NCBI GenBank assembly: GCA_013364255.1
Contig: CP054936.1
Location: 6,962,353 to 7,026,352 of the forward strand
Length of the DNA stretch: 64,000 bases
Direction of reading: 5' to 3'
From: Streptomyces seoulensis
Lineage (GTDB): Bacteria > Actinomycetota > Actinomycetes > Streptomycetales > Streptomycetaceae
A model generated the notes under the pieces. It did no database searches and was not told the DNA's origin. It saw only the letters and a program-made list of their open reading frames with translations. This document shows positions 17,803-26,780 of the stretch, one piece after another (position 1 is the stretch's first letter; every line of letters begins with the position of its first letter). The translations under genes were made by a program, and so were the position numbers.

Positions 17803-19332
17803 ATGCTCCTCACCATCACCACCACCGGCACCCCCGAACGCCCGGCCACCGACCTCGGTCACCTGCTGCACAAGCATCCCGACAAGGCGCAGGCGTTCTC
17901 CACCTCCTACGGCACCGCGCACGTCCTCTACCCGGAGGCGGACGAGGCGCGCTGCACGGCGGCGCTGCTGCTGGAGGTCGACGCGGTGGCGCTGGTGCGG
18001 CGGGGCAAGGGCAGGGGCCGGGGCGGCGCACCGGACGCGGCGCTCGCGCAGTACGTCAACGACCGCCCCTACGCGGCCTCTTCACTGCTCGCCGTCGCGC
18101 TGAGCGGCGTCTTCTCCAGCGCGATGCGCGGCGCGTGCCGGGCCAAACCCGAACTCCCGGCGCAGCCGCGCCCGTTGCACATCGAGATACCCGCGCTGCC
18201 GGCCCGCGGCGGAACCGCGCTGGTGCGGCGGCTGTTCGAGCCGCTGGGCTGGACGGTCGCCGCCGAACCGGTGCCGCTGGACACCGGGTTCCCCGAGTGG
18301 GGCGACTCCCGTTACGTACGGCTGACCCTGGACTGCGAGGCGCTGACCCTCGCCGAGGCGCTGCGCCACCTGTACGTCCTGCTTCCCGTCCTGGACGACG
18401 CCAAGCACTACTGGGTCGCCTCCGACGAGGTCGACAAGCTGCTGCGGGCGGGCGAGGGCTGGCTGCCCGGCCACCCCGAGCAGCAGCTGATCACCAGCCG
18501 CTACCTGACCCGCCGCTGGTCGCTGACCCGGCAGGCGCTGGAGCGCCTGGAACTGGTCCGGCTCGCCGAGACCGACGACAGCGACGTCGCCGAGCTCGAC
18601 AACGCGGTGGCGGAGGAGACCGAGACCGAGGAGCGGCCCGCGCCGCTCGCCGTGCGGCGGCGCGAGGCGATCACCGCCGCGCTGGCGGCGGCCGGCGCGG
18701 CCCGGGTGCTCGACCTGGGCTGCGGGCAGGGGCAGTTGGTGCAGGCGCTGCTGAAGGACCCGCGGTACACGGAGATCGTCGGCGTCGACGTGTCGGTGCG
18801 GGCGCTAGCCATCGCCGGGCGGCGGCTGAAGCTGGACCGGATGGGGGAGCGGCAGGCCGCGCGCGTCACGCTCGTGCAGGGCTCGCTCGTCTACACCGAC
18901 AAGCGGCTCAAGGGGTACGACGCCGCGGTGCTCAGCGAGGTGATCGAACACCTGGACCTGCCCCGGCTGCCCGCCCTGGAGTACGCGGTGTTCGGCGCGG
19001 CCCGCCCCCGTACGGTGGTGGTGACCACCCCGAACGTCGAGTACAACGTGCGCTGGGAGACGCTGCCCGCCGGGCACGTCCGGCACGGTGACCACCGTTT
19101 CGAGTGGACCCGCGCCGAGTTCCGCGCCTGGGCGGACGCGGTGGCCGAACGCCACGGCTACACCGTCGAGTTCACTCCCGTCGGCCCCGACGACCCCGAG
19201 GTGGGCCCGCCCACCCAGATGGCCGTGTTCACCTTCACGACCGCACCTACGGCCGCCCCTACGACCACCCACGCGACCACCCGTACGACCAGCCGCGCGA
19301 AGACCGGCGAGAAGGAGGCGAAGGCGGCATGA
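17803..19332 (+). CDS. hen1: 3'-terminal RNA ribose 2'-O-methyltransferase Hen1
   Basis: 509 residues. The N-terminal Hen1_L domain (about 1-240; LLTITTTGTPERPATDLGHLL) activates the ligase of the partner Pnkp. The C-terminal methyltransferase domain has the SAM motif VLDLGCGQGQ (about 302-311), the Mg-binding EVIEHL segment, TTPNVEYN and DHRFEWTRAEF, all diagnostic of bacterial Hen1. It 2'-O-methylates the 3' end of cleaved RNA before ligation, so that the repaired RNA resists re-cleavage at that site. A long Thr-rich tail follows. The stop overlaps the pnkp start (ATGA). Confidence 0.95.
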   Translation: MLLTITTTGTPERPATDLGHLLHKHPDKAQAFSTSYGTAHVLYPEADEARCTAALLLEVDAVALVRRGKGRGRGGAPDAALAQYVNDRPYAASSLLAVALSGVFSSAMRGACRAKPELPAQPRPLHIEIPALPARGGTALVRRLFEPLGWTVAAEPVPLDTGFPEWGDSRYVRLTLDCEALTLAEALRHLYVLLPVLDDAKHYWVASDEVDKLLRAGEGWLPGHPEQQLITSRYLTRRWSLTRQALERLELVRLAETDDSDVAELDNAVAEETETEERPAPLAVRRREAITAALAAAGAARVLDLGCGQGQLVQALLKDPRYTEIVGVDVSVRALAIAGRRLKLDRMGERQAARVTLVQGSLVYTDKRLKGYDAAVLSEVIEHLDLPRLPALEYAVFGAARPRTVVVTTPNVEYNVRWETLPAGHVRHGDHRFEWTRAEFRAWADAVAERHGYTVEFTPVGPDDPEVGPPTQMAVFTFTTAPTAAPTTTHATTRTTSRAKTGEKEAKAA

Positions 19333-21881
19333 CCGAGACCGAGACCATCACCCGGCAGGGACGCGTCCTGCCCGTCACCGACCTCTCCCTCGTCGTCCTC
19401 GTGGGCGCCTCCGGCTCGGGCAAGTCCACCTTCGCCCGCCGCCACTTCCGGCCCACCGAGGTCATCTCCTCGGACTTCTGCCGCGGCCTGGTCAGCGACG
19501 ACGAGAACGACCAGAGCGCCAGCCGCGACGCCTTCGACGTGCTGCACTACATCGCCGGCAAGCGCCTCGCGGCCGGCCGCCGCACCGTCGTCGACGCCAC
19601 CAGTGTGCAGTCCGACTCCCGCAAGCAGCTGATCGAGCTGGCCAGGCGGCACGACGTCCTGCCCATCGCCATCGTGCTCGACGTGCCCGAGGAGGTGTGC
19701 GCCGAGCGCAACGCGGCCCGCGCCGACCGCGCCGGCCTGCCCCGCCGGGTGATCCAGCGGCACGTCCGCGAACTGCGCCGCTCGGTGCGCCACTTGGAGC
19801 GCGAGGGCTTTCGCAAGGTGCATGTCCTCAGGGGCGCGGCAGAGGTGGCGGCCGCCACCGTCGTCACCGAGAAGCGCTTCAACGACCTCACCCACCTCAC
19901 CGGCCCCTTCGACATCGTCGGCGACATCCACGGCTGCGCGGCCGAACTGGAAGCGCTGCTGGCCAAGTTGGGCTACGTCGAGGGCGTGCACCCCGAGGGC
20001 CGTACCGCCGTTTTCGTCGGCGACCTGGTCGACCGGGGACCCGACTCGCCGGGTGTGCTGCGCCGGGTGATGGCGATGGTCCGCTCGGGCGCCGCGCTGT
20101 GCGTTCCGGGCAACCACGAGAACAAGTACGGCCGTCACCTCAAGGGCCGCGGCGTCCAGCCCACCCACGGACTGGCCGAGACCGTCGAGCAGATGGCGGG
20201 CGAGAGCGAGGAGTTCCGGCAGGAGGTACGGGAGTTCATCGACGGCCTGGTCAGCCACTACGTCCTCGACGGCGGCCGTCTCGTGGTCTGCCACGCCGGC
20301 CTGCCGGAGAAGTACCACGGCCGCACCTCCGGCCGGGTCCGCTCGCACGCGCTGTACGGCGAGACCACCGGCGAGACCGACGAGTTCGGCCTGCCGGTGC
20401 GCTACCCGTGGGCGGAGGACTACCGAGGGCGGGCCGCCGTGGTCTACGGCCACACCCCCGTCCCGGAGGCGACCTGGCTCAACAACACCATCTGCCTGGA
20501 CACCGGCGCCGTCTTCGGCGGCAAGCTGACCGCGCTGCGCTGGCCGGAGCGCGAGCTGGTCGACATACCGGCCGAGCGGGTCTGGTACGAGCCGGTCAAG
20601 CCGCTGCGCACCGAGGCGCCCGGCGGGCACGACGGGCGGCCGCTGGACCTCGGCGACGTGCACGGGCGCCGGGCGGTGGAGACCCGGCACGCGGGCCGGG
20701 TCGCCGTCCGCGAGGAGAACGCGGCCGCCGCCCTCGAGGTGATCAGCCGCTTCGCGGTCGACCCGAGGCTGCTGCCGTACCTGCCGCCCACCATGGCGCC
20801 GACCGCCACCTCCCGGGTGGACGGCTATCTGGAGCACCCCGAGGAGGCGTTCGCCCAGTACCGGGAGGACGGGGTCGCTCGGGTGGTGTGCGAGGAGAAG
20901 CACATGGGCTCGCGGGCGGTGGTCCTGGTGTGCCGGGACACCGACGCCGCCCGCCGGCGCTTCGGCGTGGACGGCCCCACCGGCTCGCTCTGCACCCGCA
21001 CCGGCCGCCCCTTCTTCGACGACCCGGCGGTCACCGAGGAGATCCTCGCCCGGCTGCGCGCGGCGGCCACCGGCGCCGGCCTGTGGACGGAACTGGACAC
21101 CGACTGGCTGCTGCTGGACGCCGAGCTGATGCCCTGGTCGCTGAAGGCCTCCGGCCTGCTGCGGGGGCAGTACGCGGCGGTGGGCGCGGCGGCCGGCGCG
21201 GTCTTCCCCGGCGCGCTGGCCGCGCTGACGGCCGCCGGGGCGCGGGGCGTGGACGTCTCGGCGCTGCTGGGCCGTCAGCGGGAGCGGGCCGCGGACGCCG
21301 CCGCGTTCACGGCCGCCTACCGCCGCTACTGCTGGAGCACCGACGGTCTGGAGGGGGTGCGCCTGGCGCCGTTCCAGGTCCTGGCCGCCCAGGGCCGCAG
21401 CCTGGCCGACGTGCCGCACGACGAGCAGCTGGCGCTGATCGACCGGCTGGTCGACCACGACGCCACCGGCCTGCTCCAGATCACCCGCCGCCTCTACGTC
21501 GACGTGGCCGACCCGGAGTCGGTCCGCTCCGGTGTCGACTGGTGGCTGGAGATGACCGGGCGCGGCGGTGAGGGCATGGTCGTCAAGCCGCTGGGCGCAC
21601 TGGCGCGCACCGAGCAGGGCCGGCTGGTCCAGCCCGGCATCAAGTGCCGCGGCCGCGAGTACCTGCGGATCGTCTACGGTCCCGAGTACACCCGTGCGGA
21701 CAACCTGGCCCGGCTGCGGCAGCGGTCCCTGAACCACAAGCGGTCGCTGGCGCTGCGCGAGTACGCCCTCGGCGTGGAGGCGCTGGCCCGCCTCGCCGAC
21801 GGCGAGCCGCTGTGGCGGGTGCACGAGGCGGTGTTCGCCGTACTGGCCCTGGAGTCGGAGCCGGTGGACCCCCGCCTGTAG
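19329..21881 (+). CDS. pnkp: Polynucleotide kinase-phosphatase-ligase Pnkp
   Basis: 850 residues with three catalytic modules: 5'-kinase (GASGSGKST, 26-34), metallophosphoesterase 2',3'-phosphatase (GDIHGC 198-203, GDLVDRGPDS 231-240, GNHE 261-264) and a C-terminal RNA ligase-like nucleotidyltransferase (Lys524 in EEKHMGSR). This is the normal full-length arrangement. With Hen1 it forms a heterotetramer that heals and seals RNAs, probably tRNAs, cut by ribotoxins. Bacterial Pnkp ligase alone stalls after adenylation and needs Hen1. The 4-bp overlap with hen1 supports co-translation. Confidence 0.96.
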   Translation: MTETETITRQGRVLPVTDLSLVVLVGASGSGKSTFARRHFRPTEVISSDFCRGLVSDDENDQSASRDAFDVLHYIAGKRLAAGRRTVVDATSVQSDSRKQLIELARRHDVLPIAIVLDVPEEVCAERNAARADRAGLPRRVIQRHVRELRRSVRHLEREGFRKVHVLRGAAEVAAATVVTEKRFNDLTHLTGPFDIVGDIHGCAAELEALLAKLGYVEGVHPEGRTAVFVGDLVDRGPDSPGVLRRVMAMVRSGAALCVPGNHENKYGRHLKGRGVQPTHGLAETVEQMAGESEEFRQEVREFIDGLVSHYVLDGGRLVVCHAGLPEKYHGRTSGRVRSHALYGETTGETDEFGLPVRYPWAEDYRGRAAVVYGHTPVPEATWLNNTICLDTGAVFGGKLTALRWPERELVDIPAERVWYEPVKPLRTEAPGGHDGRPLDLGDVHGRRAVETRHAGRVAVREENAAAALEVISRFAVDPRLLPYLPPTMAPTATSRVDGYLEHPEEAFAQYREDGVARVVCEEKHMGSRAVVLVCRDTDAARRRFGVDGPTGSLCTRTGRPFFDDPAVTEEILARLRAAATGAGLWTELDTDWLLLDAELMPWSLKASGLLRGQYAAVGAAAGAVFPGALAALTAAGARGVDVSALLGRQRERAADAAAFTAAYRRYCWSTDGLEGVRLAPFQVLAAQGRSLADVPHDEQLALIDRLVDHDATGLLQITRRLYVDVADPESVRSGVDWWLEMTGRGGEGMVVKPLGALARTEQGRLVQPGIKCRGREYLRIVYGPEYTRADNLARLRQRSLNHKRSLALREYALGVEALARLADGEPLWRVHEAVFAVLALESEPVDPRL

Positions 21882-22016
21882 GGACCCGTACGCGCGCCGG
21901 CAGGAATCCGTACGCGCGCCGACAGGAACTCGTACACGGCTGCGGAAAGGGAACGTACGGGCGCGGAAACCGGGAAGCGGTGGGTGAAGTCCGGCTTCGG
22001 TGGTCAGGATGGAGGC

Positions 22017-23258
22017 ATGGGATTCCATGTCGACTCCGAGGCCGGGCGGCTGCGCCGCGTCATCCTGCACCGGCCCGATCTCGAGCTCAAAAGGCTCACC
22101 CCCAGCAACAAGGACGCCCTTCTCTTCGACGACGTGCTCTGGGTGCGCCGGGCGCGCGCCGAGCACGACGGGTTCGCCGACGTGCTGCGCGACCGCGGGG
22201 TCGCCGTCCACCTGTTCGGCGACCTGCTGACCGAGACGATGGAGATCCCGTCGGCCCGGTCGCTCGTCCTGGACCGCGTCTTCGACGAGAAGGAGTACGG
22301 CCCGCTGGCCACCGACCACCTGCGGGCCGCCTTCGACACCCTGCCCGCGCCGGAGCTGGCGGAGGCGCTGATCGGCGGCATGACCAAGCGCGAGTTCCTC
22401 CAGGCGCACCCGGAGCCGGCCTCCGTGCGCTTCCACGTGATGGAGCTGGACGACTTCCTGCTCGGACCGCTGCCCAACCACCTGTTCACCCGGGACACCT
22501 CCGCCTGGATCTACGACGGCGTCTCGATCAACGCGATGCGCTGGCCCGCCCGGCAGCGCGAGACCGTGCACTTCGAGGCGATCTACCGCCACCACCCGCT
22601 CTTCCGCAGCGGGCCCTTCCACCTGTGGTCGGAGGGGCAGGCCGACTACCCGTCCACCATCGAGGGCGGAGACGTGCTGGTCATCGGCAGCGGGGCGGTG
22701 CTCATCGGGATGAGCGAGCGCACCACCCCGCAGGCCGTCGAGATGCTCGCGAACAAGCTGTTCGCCGCCGGGTCGGCCCGCACCATCGTCGCGCTGGACA
22801 TGCCGAAGCGGCGGGCGTTCATGCACCTGGACACGGTGATGACCATGGTCGACGGCGACACCTTCACCCAGTACGCCGGGCTCGGCATGCTCCGCTCGTA
22901 CACGATCGAGCCGGGCTCCGCCGACAACGAGCTGAAGGTCACCGACCATCCGCCCGAGCACATGCACCGGGCGATCGCCGCGGCGCTCGGGCTGAGCGAG
23001 ATCAGGGTGCTGACCGCCACCCAGGACGTGCACGCGGCCGAGCGGGAGCAGTGGGACGACGGCTGCAACGTCCTCGCCGTCGAGCCGGGCGTCGTCGTCG
23101 CCTACGAGCGCAACGCCACCACCAACACGCACCTGCGCAAGCAGGGCATCGAGGTGATCGAGATCCCCGGCAGCGAGCTGGGCCGGGGCCGCGGCGGCCC
23201 GCGCTGCATGAGCTGCCCGGTCGAGCGGGACCCGGTGGGCGGACCTCCCGCCGGGTGA
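22017..23258 (+). CDS. arcA: Arginine deiminase
   Basis: 413 residues, full length for the family. It shows the guanidino-modifying fold motifs: LFTRDTSAWI, the IEGGDVLVIG block, AFMHLDTVMTMVD with the catalytic His, and the C-terminal GGPRCMSCP with nucleophile Cys397. It converts arginine to citrulline and ammonia in the cytoplasm. The ATG at 22017 follows GGATGGAGGC. Just downstream are ornithine carbamoyltransferase and an amino-acid permease, matching an arginine-deiminase-type module, although no carbamate kinase is present in the window. Confidence 0.94.
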   Translation: MGFHVDSEAGRLRRVILHRPDLELKRLTPSNKDALLFDDVLWVRRARAEHDGFADVLRDRGVAVHLFGDLLTETMEIPSARSLVLDRVFDEKEYGPLATDHLRAAFDTLPAPELAEALIGGMTKREFLQAHPEPASVRFHVMELDDFLLGPLPNHLFTRDTSAWIYDGVSINAMRWPARQRETVHFEAIYRHHPLFRSGPFHLWSEGQADYPSTIEGGDVLVIGSGAVLIGMSERTTPQAVEMLANKLFAAGSARTIVALDMPKRRAFMHLDTVMTMVDGDTFTQYAGLGMLRSYTIEPGSADNELKVTDHPPEHMHRAIAAALGLSEIRVLTATQDVHAAEREQWDDGCNVLAVEPGVVVAYERNATTNTHLRKQGIEVIEIPGSELGRGRGGPRCMSCPVERDPVGGPPAG

Positions 23259-23264
23259 GACCTG

Positions 23265-23300
23265 GGTGCGGAGACCGCCCGCCGTCCCGGTCTCCGCACC
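23265..23300 (+). terminator. Terminator after arginine deiminase
   Basis: GGTGCGGAGACC (23265-23276) pairs perfectly with GGTCTCCGCACC (23289-23300); 12-bp stem, 12-nt loop, starting 7 bp after the stop. Confidence 0.8.
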
Positions 23301-23367
23301 GGCCCCATCTGCCCACTCACCGCCCCGCGCACTCTGCCCACTCATCGACCGCGTACTCGCCGCCCTC

Positions 23368-23404
23368 TTGCATAGAAATTCTGAGAGTCGTATAGAATTC
23401 CAGT
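23368..23404 (+). promoter_or_regulatory. Candidate ARG boxes upstream of ornithine carbamoyltransferase
   Basis: Two similar AT-rich half-palindromes, TGCATAGAAATTCTGA (23370-23385) and GTATAGAATTCCA (23390-23402), stand about 35-65 bp before the start in otherwise GC-rich DNA. Tandem 18-20 bp boxes of this look are bound by ArgR in Streptomyces. Assignment is from resemblance only. Confidence 0.55.
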
Positions 23405-23435
23405 GTCCTTGTCACTCACCCGTTGGAGCGCCCCC

Positions 23436-24443
23436 ATGGCGACAGTCCCGACCGCCCTCGCCGGCCGCCACTTCCTCAAGGAGCTGGACCTCACCGAGGA
23501 GGAGTTCCGCGGTCTGATCGAGCTGGCCGCCGAGCTGAAGGCCGCGAAGCGGGCCGGGACCGAGACGCGGCGCCTGACCGGGAAGAACATCGCGCTGATC
23601 TTCGAGAAGACCTCGACCCGCACCCGCTGCGCGTTCGAGGTCGCCGCCGCCGACCAGGGCGCCTCGACCACGTACCTCGACTCGTCCGGGTCGCAGATCG
23701 GGCACAAGGAGTCCCTGAAGGACACCGGCCGGGTCCTCGGCCGGATGTTCGACGCGATCGAGTTCCGGGGCGACAGCCAGGCCGCCGTCGAGGAGCTGGC
23801 CGCCCACGCCGGCGTCCCCGTCTACAACGGGCTCACCGACGACTGGCACCCCACCCAGATGCTCGCCGACGTGCTGACGATGACCGAGCACAGCGCCAAA
23901 CCGCTCACCGAGATCGCCTTCGCCTACCTCGGCGACGCCCGCTTCAACATGGGCAACTCCTACCTGATCACCGGCGCCCTGCTCGGCATGGACGTCCGGC
24001 TGGTCGCGCCCAGGAGCTACTGGCCCGCCCAGGAGATCGTCGACCGGGCGCGGGAGCTGGCCGAGGCCAGCGGCGCCCGCGTCACCCTCACCGAGTCCCT
24101 GGCCGACGGCGTGCGCGGGGCCGACTTCGTCGCCACCGACGTGTGGGTCTCCATGGGCGAGCCCAAGGAGGTCTGGGAGGAGCGCATCAAGGCGCTCGCG
24201 CCGTACGCCGTCACCATGGACGTGCTGCGCGCCACCGGCAACCCGGACGTGAAGTTCCTGCACTGCCTGCCCGCCTTCCACGACCTCGGCACCGAGGTCG
24301 GCCGCGACATCCACGCGCGCTACGGCCTGGACTCGCTGGAGGTCACCGACGAGGTGTTCGAGTCGGCCCACTCGGTCGTCTTCGACGAGGCGGAGAACCG
24401 CCTGCACACCATCAAGGCCGTCCTGGTCGCCACCCTGGCCTGA
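23436..24443 (+). CDS. argF: Ornithine carbamoyltransferase
   Basis: 335 residues. The carbamoyl-phosphate site EKTSTRTRCAFE and the ornithine/citrulline motif FLHCLPAFHD are intact, and DDWHPTQMLADVLT is the conserved HPxQ segment. The enzyme interconverts ornithine plus carbamoyl phosphate and citrulline. Whether this copy is anabolic (ArgF) or catabolic (ArcB) cannot be decided from sequence. ArgR-like boxes upstream favour arginine-responsive control, while the neighbours arginine deiminase and a permease favour catabolism. ATG 23436 is preceded by GGAGCG. Confidence 0.93.
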   Translation: MATVPTALAGRHFLKELDLTEEEFRGLIELAAELKAAKRAGTETRRLTGKNIALIFEKTSTRTRCAFEVAAADQGASTTYLDSSGSQIGHKESLKDTGRVLGRMFDAIEFRGDSQAAVEELAAHAGVPVYNGLTDDWHPTQMLADVLTMTEHSAKPLTEIAFAYLGDARFNMGNSYLITGALLGMDVRLVAPRSYWPAQEIVDRARELAEASGARVTLTESLADGVRGADFVATDVWVSMGEPKEVWEERIKALAPYAVTMDVLRATGNPDVKFLHCLPAFHDLGTEVGRDIHARYGLDSLEVTDEVFESAHSVVFDEAENRLHTIKAVLVATLA

Positions 24444-24582
24444 CCGCCGCCCCGGACGTCGCCCCTGTCCCACGGGCCGACCAGGCCGTATCCTGACCGA
24501 CGGCGCGGAACCACCCATTCCGCCCCGTCGCGCGACCTCATCCAGTCGCCCCGCACCACCAGAAACGAGCACCACACCCCCC

Positions 24583-26025
24583 ATGCCCGCTCCCCGCACC
24601 AAGTCCCCCCAGCGCCTGCTGGCCGAGTCCGGCGCCGACCGCGAGGGCCACGGCCTCAAGCGCACGATGGGCCTCTTCCAGCTCGTCTGCTTCGGCGTCG
24701 GAGCGATCGTCGGCACCGGCATCTTCGTCGGCCTGTCCGACTCGGTCGCCCAGGCAGGACCCGCCGTCGTCGTCTCCTTCGTGCTCGCCGCCGTCACCTG
24801 CGTGCTGACCGCGTTCGCCTTCGCCGAGCTGGGCGGCGCCATCCCCGTCTCCGGCTCGTCGTACTCCTTCGCCTACGCCGGCCTCGGCGAGTCCACGGCC
24901 TTCCTGGTCGGCTGGTGCCTGCTGCTCGAGTACGGCGTCTCGGTCTCCGCGGTCGCGGTCGGCTGGAGCCAGTACGTCAACGAACTGCTGCACAGCCTCA
25001 CCGGCCTCCAGCTCCCGGCCGTCCTGTCGGCCGGCCCCGGCGACGGCGGCGTCGTCAATCTGCCCGCCGTCATCGTCATCGCGCTGGCCGCCGTGCTGCT
25101 GGTGCGCGGAGTGCGCGAGAGCGCCCGCGCCACCGCCGCGATGGCCGTCCTCAAGCTCGTCATCCTCGTCGCGTTCTGCGCCATCGGCTTCACCGCCTTC
25201 AAGCACGGCAACCTCACCCCGTTCTCCCCGGCCGGACTCGGCGGCATCGGCGCGGGCACCACCGCCGCGTTCTTCTCCTACATCGGCTTCGACGCGATCA
25301 CCACCGCGGGCGAGGAGGCCAAGAACCCCCGCCGCGACATCCCGCTCGCCATCCTCGTCTGCATCGGCGTGGTCACTGTGCTGTACTGCGCGGTCGCGCT
25401 CGCCGCGATCGGCGCCATCGGCGGCGGCCAGGTCGGCGACCGGCCCGCCGCGCTCAGCCACGTCGTCGACGTCGTCACCGGCTCCTCCGTCGGCGGCGCG
25501 GTGATCGCCTTCGGCGCGGTCGTCGCCATCGCCTCCGTGGTGCTCGCCGTGATGTACGGGCAGACCCGCATCCTGCTGTCGATGTCCCGCGACGGCCTCG
25601 TGCCGCGCGTCTTCGAGAAGGTCTCGCCCAAGACCTCGACGCCGGTCGCCGGCACCCTCATCGTCGCCGTCGTCTTCGCGCTGCCCGCCGCCTTCGCCTC
25701 ACTGGACGCGGTGGTCAACCTCTGCACCATCGGCACCCTGGCCACCATGGCCGTCGTCAACGTCGCGGTGATCGCGCTGCGCCGCCGCGAACCGGGCCTG
25801 ACGCGCGGCTTCCGGGTGCCGCTGTACCCCGTGGTGCCGCTGCTCGGCGTCGCCTGCTGCCTGTACCTGATGTACGAGACGGGCTGGACGACCTGGCTCC
25901 AGTTCGCCGGCTTCCTCGCCGCCGGAGCGCTGGTCTACGTCCTCTACGGCCGCCGCCACTCCCGGCTCGCGGCCGCGCCCGAGGTCACGCCGGACCCGGC
26001 AGCCCGGGAGCCGCAAGCAGTCTGA
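24583..26025 (+). CDS. APC-family (cationic amino acid transporter type) permease
   Basis: 480 residues with about twelve to fourteen membrane spans. The N-terminal CFGVGAIVGTGIFVG is the APC substrate-binding unwound helix, and FFSYIGFDAITTAGEEAKNP is the conserved helix-8 region of the SLC7/CAT branch. It most likely imports basic amino acids or exchanges arginine and ornithine, consistent with the two genes before it. Its 3' end overlaps the converging HATPase gene by 41 bp. Confidence 0.9.
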   Translation: MPAPRTKSPQRLLAESGADREGHGLKRTMGLFQLVCFGVGAIVGTGIFVGLSDSVAQAGPAVVVSFVLAAVTCVLTAFAFAELGGAIPVSGSSYSFAYAGLGESTAFLVGWCLLLEYGVSVSAVAVGWSQYVNELLHSLTGLQLPAVLSAGPGDGGVVNLPAVIVIALAAVLLVRGVRESARATAAMAVLKLVILVAFCAIGFTAFKHGNLTPFSPAGLGGIGAGTTAAFFSYIGFDAITTAGEEAKNPRRDIPLAILVCIGVVTVLYCAVALAAIGAIGGGQVGDRPAALSHVVDVVTGSSVGGAVIAFGAVVAIASVVLAVMYGQTRILLSMSRDGLVPRVFEKVSPKTSTPVAGTLIVAVVFALPAAFASLDAVVNLCTIGTLATMAVVNVAVIALRRREPGLTRGFRVPLYPVVPLLGVACCLYLMYETGWTTWLQFAGFLAAGALVYVLYGRRHSRLAAAPEVTPDPAAREPQAV

Positions 26026-26458
26026 ACCACACCGCCTTGCCCGTCTCGGTCGGGCGGTGCCCGCAGGAGGAGCTGAGGGCGCGGACCAGCAGCAGTCCGC
26101 GCCCGTCCTCCCGCCACGGGTCGGGCGGGGTGAGGTCGGGGCGGGTCAGATCGCCGGGCGGCGCCGGGTCCGGGTCGCGCACCTCGACGTGGCAGCCGCT
26201 CGGCAACAGCTCCACCAGCAGTTCTATCGGCCCGCCTGCCGCCGTGTGCTCGACGGCGTTGGCGACCAGTTCCGCCGTGAGCAGCTCCGCCGTGTCGCTG
26301 TCGGCCGAGTGCTCCCGTTCGGCCAGCGCGGCGCGCACCAGGGCGCGGGCCACCGGCACGGCGCCGGCCGAGTGCGGCAGCGCGACGTGCCAGGAGGGGG
26401 AGGGGGAGTGGGGCACCGTGTGTCCGTTCGTGACGCAGAACGTCCCAGTGGTCGCCAT
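25985..26458 (-). CDS. RsbW/SpoIIAB-like ATP-binding (HATPase_c) protein
   Basis: 157 residues from ATG 26458. The GHKL ATPase signatures are short but clear: N-box AELVANAVEHT, a G1 box with EVRDPDP and a G2 box WREDGRGLLLVRAL. This is the small serine-kinase/anti-sigma-like family, very numerous in Streptomyces, that controls sigma factors through anti-sigma-factor antagonists. No partner is nearby. The last 41 bp run antisense into the permease gene. Confidence 0.85.
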   Translation of the reverse strand: MATTGTFCVTNGHTVPHSPSPSWHVALPHSAGAVPVARALVRAALAEREHSADSDTAELLTAELVANAVEHTAAGGPIELLVELLPSGCHVEVRDPDPAPPGDLTRPDLTPPDPWREDGRGLLLVRALSSSCGHRPTETGKAVWFRLLAAPGLPGPA

Positions 26459-26684
26459 GAGGCTGTCCTGCTTTCGACCCGAGGAATGGTACGGGGGCCG
26501 CCGCCGGCGGTGCGCGGCGCCCTCCGTCCGAGGCGCTCCGGCCCCGGCACCGGCGGGACTACCCACGCCGGCCGCCCCGCTCCCGTCTCCCGCGCCCGCC
26601 GTTACCCGGCCATCGCCGAGCTGTGACCGGAGCGCCGGAAGCGACGGGTCCCGGCCACATTGTCACGGCCCCTGTCGCGCACTC

Positions 26685-26698
26685 GTGACGACGGTCAC
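26685..26698 (+). promoter_or_regulatory. Putative PaaX operator in the enoyl-CoA hydratase promoter
   Basis: GTGACGACGGTCAC contains inverted GTGAC/GTCAC and stands just upstream of a possible -10 (TAACTT, 26709-26714). Nearly the same sequence, GTGACGACAGTCAAC, covers the -35 of the aryl-CoA ligase promoter at 32495-32509, so both transcription units may share one regulator, plausibly the PaaX protein encoded between them. Confidence 0.5.
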
Positions 26699-26780
26699 GG
26701 ATGAGTGATAACTTCGTCGGGGAGAGCTGAGCGCGCACCGACAGAGGCACTTGGGGCCTCGGCCGAGGAGGCCGCACGTC

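Noticed and set aside
19158..23345. Very long minus-strand open frame opposite hen1/pnkp/arcA
   Set aside because: It is a GC-bias shadow: the plus strand carries well-known proteins with full motifs, and the minus translation is low-complexity with no domain.
22017..24443. Complete arginine-deiminase operon (arcABC)
   Set aside because: No carbamate kinase gene is present, and a strong terminator plus ArgR-like boxes separate the two enzymes, so the carbamoyltransferase may be anabolic.
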